DNA from: Ecdyonurus torrentis
Taxonomy: Eukaryota; Arthropoda; Insecta; Ephemeroptera; Heptageniidae
Length of the DNA stretch: 64,000 nt
Direction: 5' to 3'
NCBI GenBank assembly: GCA_949318235.1
Contig: OX439134.1
Coordinates: forward strand, 16,720,634 to 16,784,633
This document shows positions 13,141-38,172 of this stretch, piece after piece; the first letter of the stretch is position 1, and every line of letters begins with the position of its first letter. The position numbers and the translations under genes were made by a program. The notes under the pieces are model-generated. The model did no database searches, was not told the origin of the DNA, and was given only the letters and a program-made list of their open reading frames with translations.

Positions 13141-13941
13141 TAGTCTTGGGTGCGATTTTGAGTGCGATTTTGAACATATTTCGAACAGCAGAAGATGTTC
13201 GAGTTCGTGTTCGACGAACACCATTTTCACTGCTGAGTGTTCGAAATTTCGAACACAAAATTGAGCACTTTTGTGGTTAAGTTTTAGGCGTTAAATTTAA
13301 ATTAATTGTTAATTAAATCTTAAAGGAATAGACCAAAGAAAAATATATATAAGCATTTATATTACAAAACACTTGATGGGATTTACATAAATAACACTAG
13401 TTTGTCTGAAAACCCAACAGTAACCCCGTACCAGTGATCAGAAAATTCGATTTATGCAACCCGCACAACATTTTCATACTAATTTTTGCATGTTTCTGAC
13501 GTCGTAAACATGAATTTTAACGCAAATTGCATACTTTACAGTATTTTTGCGCTCTCTCGTGGGGCTACAATAACATTCTGGTAAAAATTGTCATCAGTTT
13601 TGAAGATCCCATTTCGTGTTTATTCATTAAAAAGCACATGTTGTTTTATGTGGTACGTATGTAGCTTTAAATATTGATGTATATGTAAAATAAAAGGAGT
13701 TTCAACCACTTCCATTATTGTTATACATAAAAAATATGTATAAATAAAAAATATAAACAAAAAATATTTTAATAGTATTTTTTTAAACGACATATTCGAA
13801 CACTCTTGAAAAGTTCGATCAAACAGTTGTGTTCAAACTTTTAAAAAGTTCAAAATGTTCATGTTCGGATAGTGTTAAAAAAAATTTAGATGTTCGTGAT
13901 TGGTTCAAGTTCATGTAAAATGGTGTTCGACCCCAACACTG
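13141..13941. mobile_element. Probable hAT-like element, TTCGAACA-rich, with nested MITE
   Basis: Ends TAGTCTTGGGTGCGA and TCGACCCCAACACTG. The interior is full of TTCGAACA-type words and interrupted by the family-1 MITE at 13320-13670. The 8-bp flanks match poorly, so the class is tentative. Confidence 0.4.
13320..13670 (+). mobile_element. MITE family 1, copy 3, nested
   Basis: TTAAAGGAATAGACC to GCTTTAA. Inserted inside the hAT-like element at 13141-13941, so it is younger than that element. Confidence 0.75.
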
Positions 13942-13977
13942 CTATTTTCTTCCTTTTATAACGCCAATACTGGGATT

Positions 13978-14188
13978 TCGCACGTAAATAAAAAATTACG
14001 TAATTTATGCTTTATTTATGTCATTATAGCATGAATGATACTAAATTAGAACAACATATTTATGCTATTACTTATGTTTTACATATTTATTATGCATAGT
14101 ATAGCATAATAACTTATGCTGTATTGAACAAATTGTGATGAAAATGGGCTAGCATAATGATTACGTAGTTATTTTTGTCCGAGCGGAT
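13978..14188. mobile_element. MITE family 6
   Basis: AAATTACGTAATTTATGC start, GATTACGTAGTTATTTTTGTCC end. Confidence 0.6.
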
Positions 14189-14297
14189 GAATTTTGTATG
14201 TATTTTGTATTGTGATTGCAGGATGAGAGAAATGTAAAACAATATTTTACTAAATGTTAAATATTTTAATATATTTTTGTTGTTGTTTTTGAACAAC

Positions 14298-14416
<119 letters not shown>

Positions 14417-15320
14417 CCTGAGCTGAAATGATTATAAAAATAGCAAATAAGCACACAATTTTAATCCTATAACAAATATAAAGTACTTTTAAAAACTATA
14501 CCCTAAAAATCAGAAAACACAGCAAGACTTATCAGGCTCGGACTGGCCATAAGAACAAGTCCGCAATTGCGGACGTGGCCCCCCTGTTTGGAGGTCCCTA
14601 AGGCCCAAAAAATGGCGTGACTATGGTGTTACCCCCCCCCCCCCTTTGTGGCCCCTAAAGAGGGTGCTACACTCCTTTTGCGGACGAGGCCCCTTGATTG
14701 TCAGTCCGACCGCAAGACACATTGCAATATTTACGTTAAACCATGGCATTATAGCCTCTACGTTTTGAGTATAAAGATTAATATTACAAAACATTATAAC
14801 TTTTCGAATTAAAATGCAGCAACAAATGTTTACTTGGAAGACAGTATTATATTAAACTGCCATGGTTATACACTGTTAGCAAATTTCGTAAAACAAAATT
14901 AAAAAAAATTAAACGGAAAATTTCAAGGTACGGGATACAACGGAGCTCTTTGTTCTTATTGAAACGATACACACCGTACTTGTTTAATTTTTTTTTCGTA
15001 AATAAACATTAATAACAAATATGCACTACGTATGCATTTTTGCAGTGTATTATACTAATTAATTCAATTAAAGCAGCGTAATAACTATATAATAAGTTGA
15101 TTTTTTCTCTTTTGCTTTGATATATTAACTCAATCAAGTTATACAAAATAATATTTTCTCTCTTTGTTTTTTGTTTTGTTTTTTTACTTTAAAGTTCAAT
15201 TTACTTTTTTTTCTCTCTCTTTCTGTCTACTTTAAACACAAACACAAAGGCAATTTAAAGAAAAAATATTGAACATATTTTTCAGATATACAGAGGAAAT
15301 TTTCTCACTTCCTTTTTGAC

Positions 15321-15353
<33 letters not shown>

Positions 15354-16251
15354 CTTTCAATATTTTTTTTTATTATTATTCATACTTGAGTGTTACTGTA
15401 CACTTGAAGAAAAATGTGTTTCATATCTCGTCTATGAAATTGTCTGTAAAAATATGACGATTTTTTATTTTCTGGTTTGTTATTTTCAACTCTAACCAAT
15501 TTATATAGTAAGTTGGTTTTATTTTGTACAGTTTTTGAGGCAAAGATTTGATTTTTCCAACTTAAATACTTTAAATAAAAATAAGCTGTCTATCACTCAA
15601 CAGGAAAACCCCAACAATGTGAACTAGAAATGAATGCGATAAAGTCATAGATACCTCTATACCACCTTGCACTGCCAGAACTGGCCAGAGACAAATGTAA
15701 TCAATTATCTATATGGTAAACTTTAACTTACTATATGAAATTAAAACTAAAATTTAAATATAATACTCAACTTTTGAAAAAAAAAAAAAGTTTCAAATTT
15801 AGTAATAAACTACTTTTCATGTTTGCAATATTAATAAAATTAACTTTAAAACATACATATTTCACATTTCTTTTTATATATTCGCATCAAAGCGTAAAAA
15901 AAATATATATAAATTTATGCCAAATAGATAAAATCTATGCATACCAAATAGACATAAAAATAAAATATTTGGACCACAATAAAATATACTATTGTATGTG
16001 TAAAAAATGTAGATGTGTGAAGCCAAAAATGATAGCTATAAATAACAAAATGTTTGGTAATAAAATTGCAGTAAATCAAATGCATTTGTATTCTCTGTAT
16101 AGCATACAAAGTCTTTATATATATATCTTTTTTCATGTTACTAACTTTTTCTTACATATTTTATTTAAGGGAAATGTGGAGTAAAATAGAAATTCTTTTC
16201 ACGCTTTTACTTCTTTAACAAAAACCAATAAGAATTGGGGGGAGAAGAGAA

Positions 16252-16275
16252 CGAGTGAGAGAGAGAGAGAGAGAG

Positions 16276-16332
<57 letters not shown>
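16252..16332. repeat. (GA)n microsatellite
   Basis: Two GA blocks separated by GGGGAG. Confidence 0.9.
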
Positions 16333-16335
<3 letters not shown>

Positions 16336-16947
16336 TTTTTCCCTTCTATTTTTGAATGAAATTCTCACCATTTTTTTGTAACATTACATAAAAAGATGCA
16401 CTAAAAAGCATGTTTACAAATTTTATCATGGAAAATGTGTTCCGCTTCTTAAACTTTTTTAAAAAAAGCATATGTATAAATGTCATTTTAAGCCACATTT
16501 TCCAATTTTTAACATAATTTTAAAGTTAAAACAACGATTTGTTATTTTTAATGGGTACAGATTATACTCGATGATAGCCGTCGCATAATAAAAACGTTTT
16601 ATGGACACTAAGACAACGCATTTTTAAAGACTTTTTTTTTTTTTTTTTTTTTTTACTTCAAGATTATACGATCCTATATAATGCTTAAATTAACGTGTTT
16701 TAAACCAATTTTTTGTAACAATTTTCATCGCTGGTAAGAATTATTCAATTTGTTTTGTACTCTCATTTGTGTCGCAACCTACAAACTCAAATTGGTACTA
16801 ATGTATGAAAGATTTGTATGGGTGAATCAAGGACTTTTTATTTAAATTCAGGACTTTTTTGTGAATTTTGAAAATATCCCAGATTATTATTTAGCTTTCC
16901 TTAGTTTTCTTGAGTTTGTTGATTTTAAAGCCTAAATATTGAAATAA

Positions 16948-17289
16948 TTAAAGTGACCGTCCAGACCTAATAACATGCCCTTTTAATTCATTAAACACAA
17001 AATGGGACACCCAAAAGCATGTTCAATTTTTACTATTACTCAATTGTAACCCCGCAACAGAACATGAAAAAGTTGTTAAGTAGGCAAAATTCACAAATTT
17101 TGAACATTTCTCACGTCAGTGTTCACATTTAATAGAAAAAGTTGTACTGGTTGCATAAGCTGAAAATTTAATTATACGTTTAGGGCGTCAAAATTAGGTT
17201 CTTGGACAAAATAATTGTATTTTTGAAAATCCTTTTTTTGTATTTAATTAATTAAAAGGCATGTTGCATGGTCTGGACAGTTCCTTTAA
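16948..17289. mobile_element. Divergent family-1-like MITE
   Basis: TTAAAG to CTTTAA ends with a family-1-like plan (AAACACAAAATGGGA, CTCACGTCAGTG) but a different interior. It reads as an older or sister family. Confidence 0.55.
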
Positions 17290-17324
17290 GCACTAATTAT
17301 TATATTTACCTAAAAATCCATTGC

Positions 17325-17523
17325 CTGCATGGTAAAAATTAATAACGTAATTTATAGCATTTATGTCATTCTGGTATATATGATGTTAAATAAGAACAAT
17401 ATTAATAATTTTGCTGTATAACATAATATTATTGCTATGTAACATAGTTATTATATACAGTAGCATAAATTGTGCCGAAAATGCGCTAACATAATTATTA
17501 TACGTATTTATTTTTGTCCGTAT
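17325..17523. mobile_element. MITE family 6
   Basis: ATAACGTAATTTATAGC start, TTATACGTATTTATTTTTGTCCG end. Confidence 0.55.
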
Positions 17524-18336
17524 GAAAGCATAATAATGAACTCTTTGTTTTCTACTTACGAATTAATAAAATTGATATATTCAAAAAAATATATAATAAT
17601 AATAAAGATTTGTTTAAACAAATTGATTTAAAAACATATATTAAAAAAAGAGAAAGATTTACGTATTCTAGCTTTTTTATGATCAGATCGTAAACGATAT
17701 GAATAAAGCTATAAAATTCTAGTTTAAAATTCAATATATTTATATAATATATAAAAATACGTGTATATCTATTTTCTTGTATATTTAAATGTTCACCTCT
17801 AGGGTATAAGTTAAAAACTAGAATGCTTTGTCAGCAGTAAATTCAATACTTATCATATTTTTTTTCTTGCCTTGGGTTTTAAAGTACAAATCAGATACGA
17901 ATTGAAAAGTCAGTCAATCTTTAAAAATGTCATAGTTGATTGCAATCGTATTAGATTTGGTTTGACAGTTTTTATAATCTTAGAGGTAACAATATTTTAT
18001 TTTGAGGTTACATAGAAATAAATATTATAGTATTTTAAGTATAAACTTTATCATAATATAATCTATTATGATTTTTTTTAGGTATATTATTTAATCACAG
18101 GAAAAAATACTACTACCACGTAAATCTTGTAAATTGCAATATACCCGTTTTTTTTTAAACTTTATCTTTGACCAACTACCTTTTACAATGTTAAATGAGA
18201 GGACTGCTATAGTTTAATATTAACTTGAAACAGGTATTTATTTATGTACTATAATAATTCAGGTAGTAAAGATATACTACAATTATGATGAGTCTTACCC
18301 AGGGTCGTGAGCTCCTGTGTTAATGCCCTATATACT

Positions 18337-18525
18337 AAAAACGAACCCTTGTTGATGTAGTTCAAATTTTCACCGCGACAATCAACATGTAAAATGTAAG
18401 TAACGCTGCGATCTGTGTGTGAATTTTAAAATTCACACACAGATTGCAGCGCCACTTTTATACGTAATTTTGTATTCTTGTATTGTTGCGGCAAAAATTT
18501 GAATTATATCATTATGGATCGTTTT
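18337..18525. mobile_element. Palindromic element centred at 18427
   Basis: Arms of about 90 bp around a GAATTTTAAAATTC centre, with perfect inner arms CTGTGTGTGAATTTT. No other copy seen. Confidence 0.6.
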
Positions 18526-18884
18526 TTTCAACAAGAGCATCCTATCCTCTAAATGAAATGACAAATTGTATGAGATATAATTTCCTGCTTAATATCACTT
18601 CCATTATAATTTTGTTCTTTTTATTAGTTATACAGTATTTTAATTATTTACCATTTATTTAGCCTGAATATTTTGTATAACCAATGTTTTTACAATGCTT
18701 TATTCACTAAGAATAAAAATTGTACCAATTACAGAAAATCGTGACCAAAGCAGTCGTGAGTACAAAGGTGCTAATAATTTACATAATATTATATAATAAT
18801 ATGCTAGCAAAAAATTTAAAATGAAATAAAATATATACTTTTATTTCCAATACATTGGAACCAAAACAGATATATATCCCCCTA

Positions 18885-19181
18885 TATAGGGTGTATGCGG
18901 ATGACGTCATATTTATTGCGCTTGGAGGCCATACTGGAGTAGTGCATTACATTGCTCAGTATAGGACAAACTTCACTTAAGCTAAATTTCTTTGGGAAAT
19001 CAGTTAATTTTTTGTTATTGTTATTTTTCATATACTTGAGATACTAATTCTACAGCATCAATGCTCTCAAAAATATTGCATAGTGTTTTTAAACTGGGAA
19101 AATGATTTTTTTCCTATGCCACCCATGTTATTGAGTTATCCAACATGGCGTTGACTTTAACATGAATGCATACACCCTATA
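18885..19181 (+). mobile_element. MITE family 5, full copy
   Basis: TATAGGGTGTATGC to GCATACACCCTATA, with GGATGACGTCATATTTATTG near one end. Confidence 0.75.
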
Positions 19182-19748
19182 CATATGAAGATGTATTTTA
19201 TTTTTGCATGTTTTTCAAAAAAAAAAAAAAAAAAAAAATCCATCCGTAGTTTCGACTTTTTTTCTTCTTCTTCTTTTTTGGCTTTGATAACTCAAAGAAA
19301 TTTTAATACCCTAAAAAGCAATTTCAATTTGAAAAACACTAAAGAAAAGCTTGAAATTTAGGGGAAGATTTTTTATCTTAAAGTCTCAGTTAAAGCCGCT
19401 TAAAGACAGAACCCCGCTCCATGGTCAATTTTATTTTCTTATTTTAAATGTTAGCAGCATACAGCACAAAATATAAGACTTTTATTAGAAATATTATTTA
19501 TGGAATATTTGAATGTTAAGAAATTTTTGTATTGTTTAGTAGCTTCGTATTGTGCAAAGTAAATATTAATTAAAAGTATACTTTTTTTTTAATCGCACGG
19601 AATTAAAAAAAAAAAATGAAAATGAAAACTTAATGAAAAGAAAAGAAACGCCGACTATACTGTTTTACTGTAAAAAAACAAAAGAGTGTGTAAAAAAAAA
19701 AAAAAAAAATCTGTGCTTTAAGACGCAACTGCAATTTTGATATATATA

Positions 19749-19784
<36 letters not shown>

Positions 19785-20170
19785 TTACTCATGTACTAGT
19801 TATTGGAATTCTTGCCGTAATTATTATAATAAAAAAAAAAACAATAACCGTGACCTGCCGATTACAAGTACAATTATATCAAATGCGTTTTTTAAATGTA
19901 TTTTTAATTAAGACAAATTATATGTAAGGTTTAAGTAAGGGAGATTTTATTGAATGATTTTGATCGAATAGTTAAATTTCAATTATTTCATATAAAATAT
20001 TACTTTTAGGTAGACAATTGTGTAATTATACTATGTATGTCATAAAAATGTCTCATTGATCGATTAGGTATTGTAACTTAATTATTATACATGTTCAAAT
20101 TTTCATCAGTGTTAATGTTATCAATCATTAATAATTGTAAATTGAAAATAATTAGCATATAGTACAGTAC

Positions 20171-20624
20171 TTAAAGCCCTTATACACTTTTTTTGTTTTA
20201 TCATTTAGAATACTAGATTGATAATTACCATACCTTATTATCCATGAATTAGACACCAACATGTTGATTTTGTATTTATTTTCATTTTGACAGTTGAAAT
20301 AAAACTTATCTGACGTCACAATGTACCGGTGACTGAGATTGGCTGATTTTTATCACGTGACTTGACGGGTGACTGTGATTGGCTGACTCATCGGCAAATC
20401 ACAGTCACTAGGTCTGGTCACGTGATCACGTGGTAAGGCAATCACAGTCACCGGTACATTGTGACGTCAGATAAGTTTTATTTCAACTGTCAAAATGAAA
20501 ATAATTCAAAATAAATACAAAATCAACATGTTGGTGTCTAATTCATGAATAATAAGGTATGGTAATTATCAATCTAGTATTCTAAATTATATAGAAAAAG
20601 AAAATAAGTGCATAAGGGCTTTAA
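20171..20624. mobile_element. 454-bp long-arm foldback element
   Basis: Near-perfect inverted arms of about 200 bp, from TTAAAGCCCTTAT to ATAAGGGCTTTAA. The arms contain TCTGACGTCACAATGTACCG. The loop repeats GTGACTGTGATTGGCTGA and CACGTGA motifs. TTAA ends match the other families. Near-identical arms imply recent origin or conversion between arms. Confidence 0.75.
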
Positions 20625-21803
20625 AAGACAAATTTTCATATTTTATGCATTCTTTTTCTTTTTTCCTTCTTCTTCTATGTACGAGTTTTTTTTTTTCAAA
20701 GTGCATATAAAATATTTATTTTTAAAAATATCGGAAATAATTAACATGAACAGTAGTAGCGTAAAAACAGCGGTAAAATTATTTTAATTATAGAACAAAT
20801 GAGACAATCATTAACAAAATTCTAAAGAAAAAAAAGAAGAAGGAAAAAATTTGTAATAAAAATAAAAAAGAATTTAGCGAAGTAATTTTTTGTGTTGTTA
20901 AGCCATTGACAAATGGACATTTCTAGCTTCGAGATTTCAGCAAGTCACCTACAAGACTTGTACAAATTACACATTAAAGAATAGAAAAAAAATTGTAACA
21001 TTGAAAAATGAGGGTATTATCAAATAAAAAAATAGAATAAAAATTTTCCATTAGCATCGTAGAAAAAAAAATGGATTAAAAAGTTTTTAGTTCTATATAC
21101 GCATGGTATGTATATAAGAAATGTCTAATATTTTATTCATAGTTGGAAATGAAATATTGCTAGAAAAATATTTTTGATATAAATGTAAGAAAACATGGCT
21201 CTCACTTTTTTTTTTTTTTTTTTTTTTTTGTAAGAAAGTAGTAAAATACAGATTAAATTGGAAAATAGGTTTCAGATATTTTTTAGCATTTATATAAATT
21301 TTTAAGAGTTAATGTAGATAAAAAATTGAAAATAATTAGTTGTTTAAGAATGTAATTTATGCTAGCTTCTAAAAGTGAATTCACCTCCAACGCGTTCAAA
21401 ATAGCCCAAACGAGTTGAGATCATGCATGAGGAGCTGTGGTATTAGGAAATTCTTGTAAATTAGATATAATATAGCTATAAATTAAGTTTCATCAGTGGA
21501 AATGTTTTTTGTTAATAAAAATGTTGTAATAGTTTTTTTTTTTTTTTTTTTTTTACAATTTCCTAAAAAAAAAAAAAAAAAAAAAAAAACTATAACAATG
21601 TACAGAATTTTAAAGATTGATGAAATTTCAGATCATGTTCACTTCTAATCAAATTGCAATGCATGTTCTAACACTAATTTTACAAAATACAATTTTTTTC
21701 TTAAATTTTTGTCCCCTTTCCAATACATCAGATGGTCTTTTTTTTACGATAGTGATAAAGAAAAGTGGCATGGAATGTGGTCAGGGGGGTATATTGAAGA
21801 TGC

Positions 21804-21925
<122 letters not shown>

Positions 21926-22709
21926 TAAAGAGGGTAACTTGAAAAGATTGTATCGATTTCCAATAAAAAAATAGTAGACGAAGCACTGAAAAAAATATTT
22001 TGCTTAAAAAAGAAGAAGAAGAAGAAAACTTCACGCGAACAGTTTTTTTTTCCTTTGACAATGAAAAAAAGTCGACACGTAAGCACAAGTCCTTATTATA
22101 TATAAAAGTGACACTTTATAATGTATAAGAAACAATTGTGTGTGTTTTTTCTCTCTATCTTTTCATTGATTTTTATATTCATACATACTTAAATATCAAG
22201 TATTCACTTTAAGAAAACTTTTTTAAAGCTACTTTAAATTTTTTTTTCTATAGAGAAATTTTGTTCTTTGAAGCAGTTTTTTTTAAAGAAGGAGACAGGA
22301 AAAAGCGCTTTTGTATTTGTGATTTTAGCCGATTTTTCTTCTTTTTCTTCCTTTTTTTTTTTTTTTTAGAACAAAAGTCCAATAGTAAGGGAAAAGAGTT
22401 AAAAGTTTTCATAAGTTTGATGTTAAGTTATGGTTCGTGCGCACGCAAAAATTTCTTAAGTTTTTCAAAGCTAAATTTTCACATGTAATATTTTGTTCAA
22501 TTTATATTACCATCCTTTTTTGAATGTACCTCTAAAAATTAATGTGTTTTTATAATTCTATTAGTTTGGTTAGACGAAAAAAAATTATCATTTTTATCTA
22601 TAAAACATAACAATAGTTCATTAATTATACTTTTTTTTTGTATTTTAATTAAAAAAACTACACATAGTCAATGTTATTTACTGCTCAAGAATGGCGTCAA
22701 AGTTCAAGC

Positions 22710-23057
22710 TTAAAGGAATAGACCAGAGAAAAACATAAGCATTTATATCACAAAAAACTTGAAGGGATTTACATAAATAACATTAGTTTGTCTCAAAACC
22801 CAACAGTAGTCCCGTAGCAGTGATCAGAAATTTCGATTTTTGCAACCCGCACAACATTTTCATACTAATTGTTGCATGTTTCTGACGTCATATACATGAA
22901 TGTTCACGCAAATTGCATACTTTACAGTTTTTTCACGCTCTCTCGTGGGGCTACATTAACATTCTGGCAAAAATTGTCAACAGTTTTGAAGATCCCATTT
23001 TGTGTTTATTCATTAAAAAGCACAATATATGTTGTTTTATGTGGTCAATGGCTTTAA
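22710..23057 (+). mobile_element. MITE family 1, copy 4
   Basis: TTAAAGGAATAGACC to GGCTTTAA, full length, with the internal TGACGTCA. Confidence 0.75.
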
Positions 23058-23820
23058 ACCAATGAATGATATCCCTCTTATAAATTTTAATGGTATATTT
23101 ATACTGTAGTATCAATATAAATATTTTATATTTACAAATTTTCATTCATGTATTATTTAAATAAACCTGTACTAATCAAAACACGAATCATTGAGTTTAA
23201 ACACAATTTACATCAACACGCATTTTAAAATATGTCAGTTCTCCATAAAATAATTTAAATATAATATATACTAATGTTTATGAAATACATTAAAACAAGT
23301 TTTTTTGTAACATGAAGTCAATTTTAAAATATAATAATAAAAAAAGTGTTAGAATTTGATAAAAAAAAACGTTGGTTGCTTTCCAAAATATTTTCAAGGG
23401 GGGAATTGTGTTCCCACGCGCGTGACAAAATTTTGGCAATATAACAAAAAAAGGGGGGGTTGGAATTTGAGAAATATATACTTGCAAGGGGGGGGGGTAA
23501 ATATATTGGCGTCTTTTTCTATTACATCTGTTTTACATTATAATAATATATAGAAATTGAAAAGTAAGAAATTCGTTGCTTATTTTCTTATTTAAAAAAA
23601 TAAATATCCACGTTCAATAATTTCCAACTAAAGATATCTAATTACATTGGTCATTTTTTTAATGATCAATTTTTATAATCTGTCATTTTTAAAATAATGT
23701 GCAGACGCTGTGTTTAGAATTTTATTAAAAAGTATTTTAAAAATACTGTTTATATATTTAAATGTGTAGCTTTGATTTTGATTTAAGTGTCATAATTATA
23801 TAATCTATCTAAAAAAATAA

Positions 23821-24120
23821 TTGCTGAAAAGTTTGTACACAGTTTTATAATGCTTTAAGTGTTGTGGAATCAACGGTTATGACGTCACTAAACGTTGACA
23901 ATATAACAGTAAAAAAATTAGTGACGTCACAAGCGTTGGGATTGAATGGAAAAAAATATAGATTTGCAAAGGCCAAGTTTAACGTTTATTCGATTGTGAT
24001 ACTAACGCTTGTGACGTCATTTACGCTTTTATCGTTAAATTGTCAACGTTTAGTGACGTCATAACCGTTGATTCCACAATACTTAAAGCATTGCAAAACT
24101 GTGTACAAGCTTTTCAACGA
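23821..24120. mobile_element. Foldback family 4, full copy
   Basis: Arms TTGCTGAAAAGTTTGTACAC and GTGTACAAGCTTTTCAACGA. Four TGACGTCA-type sites are arranged symmetrically. Confidence 0.7.
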
Positions 24121-24282
24121 TTGTGTTTTAGAGTGTATTGTATGTTTATGTAGCAATAAAGAAATATTTTATATCACAGTGTCTATACTATAATTTAAAC
24201 ACATTTTTGAACCTATATAACGTGAAATATCAAAATACTTATCAATGTAAAGGAATAGTAATTTTCTGTACAATAATATATT

Positions 24283-24319
<37 letters not shown>

Positions 24320-24563
24320 GGCGTTAAGAAATAAGAAATTCAATTGACCTACCGGAGGTTCATATAGTAACATACTGTATATACTGTATAATGTACTATA
24401 TTGCAAAATATTAAAAGAAAACATCATAAAAATATAAAAAATTTAAAGCCGAAAAATCAGTTTTAAAAACTAATCAAATCCATGATTAATTCTATATAAG
24501 GGAGTGAAATCATATTGAAATGTTATGAATTAAATTATTATTTTAATGACAGTAAAATAAACA

Positions 24564-24596
<33 letters not shown>

Positions 24597-25843
24597 TTGA
24601 CGCGTCAATGATTTTTGACGCGTCAATGATTAAAAAAAAAAGTTTTCATAATCTTTCATGACATTTTTCATTTGTTTGAAAAATTATCATGTTAAAACTT
24701 TTTGCTACTTGATAATTAGATTTAAAAAAAAAAGTAATAGGTATGGATAAAAGTTTGTTAAAATTTCTCTTTATAAATTTGAAAGGCAAAGAATTTTAAA
24801 TTAAGAAGTATTTAAAATTTATACTATTGTGCAATATGCCACTTTTGAATTTAAAAAATTTCATTGTTACAGAAGCATAACGGCTTTCATATAAGAAAAG
24901 CATTCCCATAAGAAAAACTTTATGCTTACAACAATTGAAAAAGGTTTGAAATTTTTAATTACACACTTCTTATACTATATGTATCACATATTATGCGTGA
25001 TACAAATTAAAACTTAATTAAAACATAAATGCTTATCAAGTATTATTAATTAAATTATAAAACAATAAACACACAATAACATCAAAAGAAAACATGAAGA
25101 AAAAAAAATCCAAAACTTAGCACATTTATAATTGATTCCAAATATATATTTTTTATCTAAGAAAGAACAATTTAATATTTTATTTAAAAAAAATACATAA
25201 AAAATAGAAACATTCATTTTTATTTTTAACATATTGATACCTGCCACTGAATTCGCGGCCTTATTAAAAAGGAATAGAACAAATATATTTTCTACACAAA
25301 ATGAAAGTAGAAATTTATTTGAGTTGATAATTCTGTATGTTTTATAAAAGACGTATATTATATTATGAAATAGATGTTTATTTATGAAGTTTGATATAAA
25401 TGAATGTTACTAATTTGTATAGAAATTAAACACAAAACAAGTATTACAAAATGAGGTACACACAAGAAGAGAACATTTCAAAAACACAGAAAAAGGTAAA
25501 TTTACATGATAATGTAAATATATTTAATATACAGGAATTGTTCTAATTTTGTCTGGTTTTCAAATAAACAAAATTATGAAACATTCAATTTGTTTTCGAT
25601 ACTTTAAATACATAAAAAATCAAGTTAAATACAAATTTATCATGTAAATTGCCCTTTTTCTTCTCTTTTCACATATAAAAAAAATAGACACAAGAAAGAA
25701 AATCACAAGATAGATAAAGTCTTTTAAAAAAAAGTATCCTTTGTGAAAGACACGTTATATTTTTTTGTGGGGTTTAAAAAGATAAGACATGCGAGTTGGA
25801 CAAAGAAGAAAAAAAGAAGAAAGAAAAAAAGTTGTGAACTTAC

Positions 25844-36204
<10,361 letters not shown>

Positions 36205-36344
36205 CTGTAACAAACAAAAGTAAAGGTTAATTATATATAAATAATTAAGCAACATTATGCCATTTTAGAGTAATAATCATTTGAAGATTATTTCCGTCTT
36301 CGATTAGTTTACATGCACTGTAGATGAATATCAATCGATTGATA

Positions 36345-36687
<343 letters not shown>

Positions 36688-37674
36688 AACTCTGATATTT
36701 AATACATATATTAATTGCAATTAATAAAAACACTCGATGAAAATCAATGTAAACATGTTAAAATCGTTACTTTTAAGTTCATTAACTTAATTTTTTATTT
36801 CATTATAAAATCTTTGTTTATTGTCAAAGTTGAAATAATTTTAGTTGAAACGAAGCCACAATTTATTACATCACACTAAACAAGACAGAGAGAGAGAGAA
36901 TTAATATTTATGACACGTTGTCAAATTTAATCTCTCGAATCAACAATATAATCACTTTGACATATTATAATAATATAATATTGTTTGTATGCTTTTATTA
37001 CTCATATAAATGTCAATATTTTACAACTAATAAAACTCGCTATGTGTGATAATTATGTTGTATTAGTTATTGTCAAATATGGAGTATAAATATTAGTACT
37101 ATCATTTTTAATAAATTGAAGATTTATATGTATTAATCATATTATGAACGGTTGAGTTTTTGGAGTTGGAAAATCTCTTTTAGCAATTTTATAATTATAG
37201 AAATGGTAGAGAACCAATTTTTAGCGTAATAATGGCTTTTTAATGACTATGAAAATGGAAAAGGTCAATTACTAATTGTTATCACTTTAAAAAAAAAAGA
37301 TGAGAGCATTTTTGTTGCCACTATTAAGTCCTATACACCGAGTATCAAAATTTTAAGTGTCAAGTCTGTAGCTCAGGACATACGGTATTATATATTTTTC
37401 AAAGTTTTAAGTTTCTTCTGTAAAGGCTCCTTATTATTAATTAGCTGCCCTAAATGAAGAAGAAGAAGAAAAAAAAACAAATAAAAAAAACATTCATTGG
37501 TTGATCTTGTTTTTTGAGCATATACAAAAGAGTCGCTGTTGAGCATGGAACATTTGTTCTTTTTTGAAGTTTCATTCCTTATTATCAGGTCTAAAGGTCT
37601 AAACGAAGAAATAATAATGATTCACCATACATATAACCATCGTAAACAGGTAGTGACGTCATGATCAAGTTTTC

Positions 37675-37863
37675 TTAAAGGCGTAGAACACCTTGAACCT
37701 AAAAGTTGTGTAATATACTAATAAACCTGAAAATCAACGTTGATTTGGCATTTTGTGAATGGAAAATAAATTAGAAATCAATAACTCCGGCCAAATCAAC
37801 GTTAATTTTCAGCGTAAATGGATATTACACAACTTTTTTATTCAAGGTGCTCTACGCCTTTAA
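37675..37863. mobile_element. Foldback family 2, internally deleted
   Basis: TTAAAGGCGTAGAACACC to CTCTACGCCTTTAA with the centre removed. The TGACGTCA part is gone. Confidence 0.65.
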
Positions 37864-37959
37864 CAAAGAAAAATATCAACGCTGGCTGAATATTTGTGTG
37901 TAGTTTTCAGAAAAAACTTTAATGAACACATATGCCAACAATTGGAGCATAATAATGAC

Positions 37960-38172
37960 CATACATAAAGCAATTAACATAATTTTATTGTACACAAATA
38001 AATAGGAAAATTCATGTCAAACTCGCACACTTTCCAAAGTATTTGGTGTTAAACAGCATAAAAATGTAATGTTGTACGTGCACCAAAATTATTAATGTTA
38101 TTAAAATTTAGCATCGCATGCTATAATGCCATAAATACAGCATAAATTACGTAATTTATTCCATGTAAAGAA
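37960..38172. mobile_element. MITE family 6, diverged
   Basis: AGCATAATAATG words and ATTACGTAATTTATTCCATG at the right end. Confidence 0.45.

Noticed and set aside
15735..16184. 149-codon ORF
   Set aside because: Very AT-rich, Lys/Ile/Tyr-dominated, no domain, promoter or splice support; explained by base composition.
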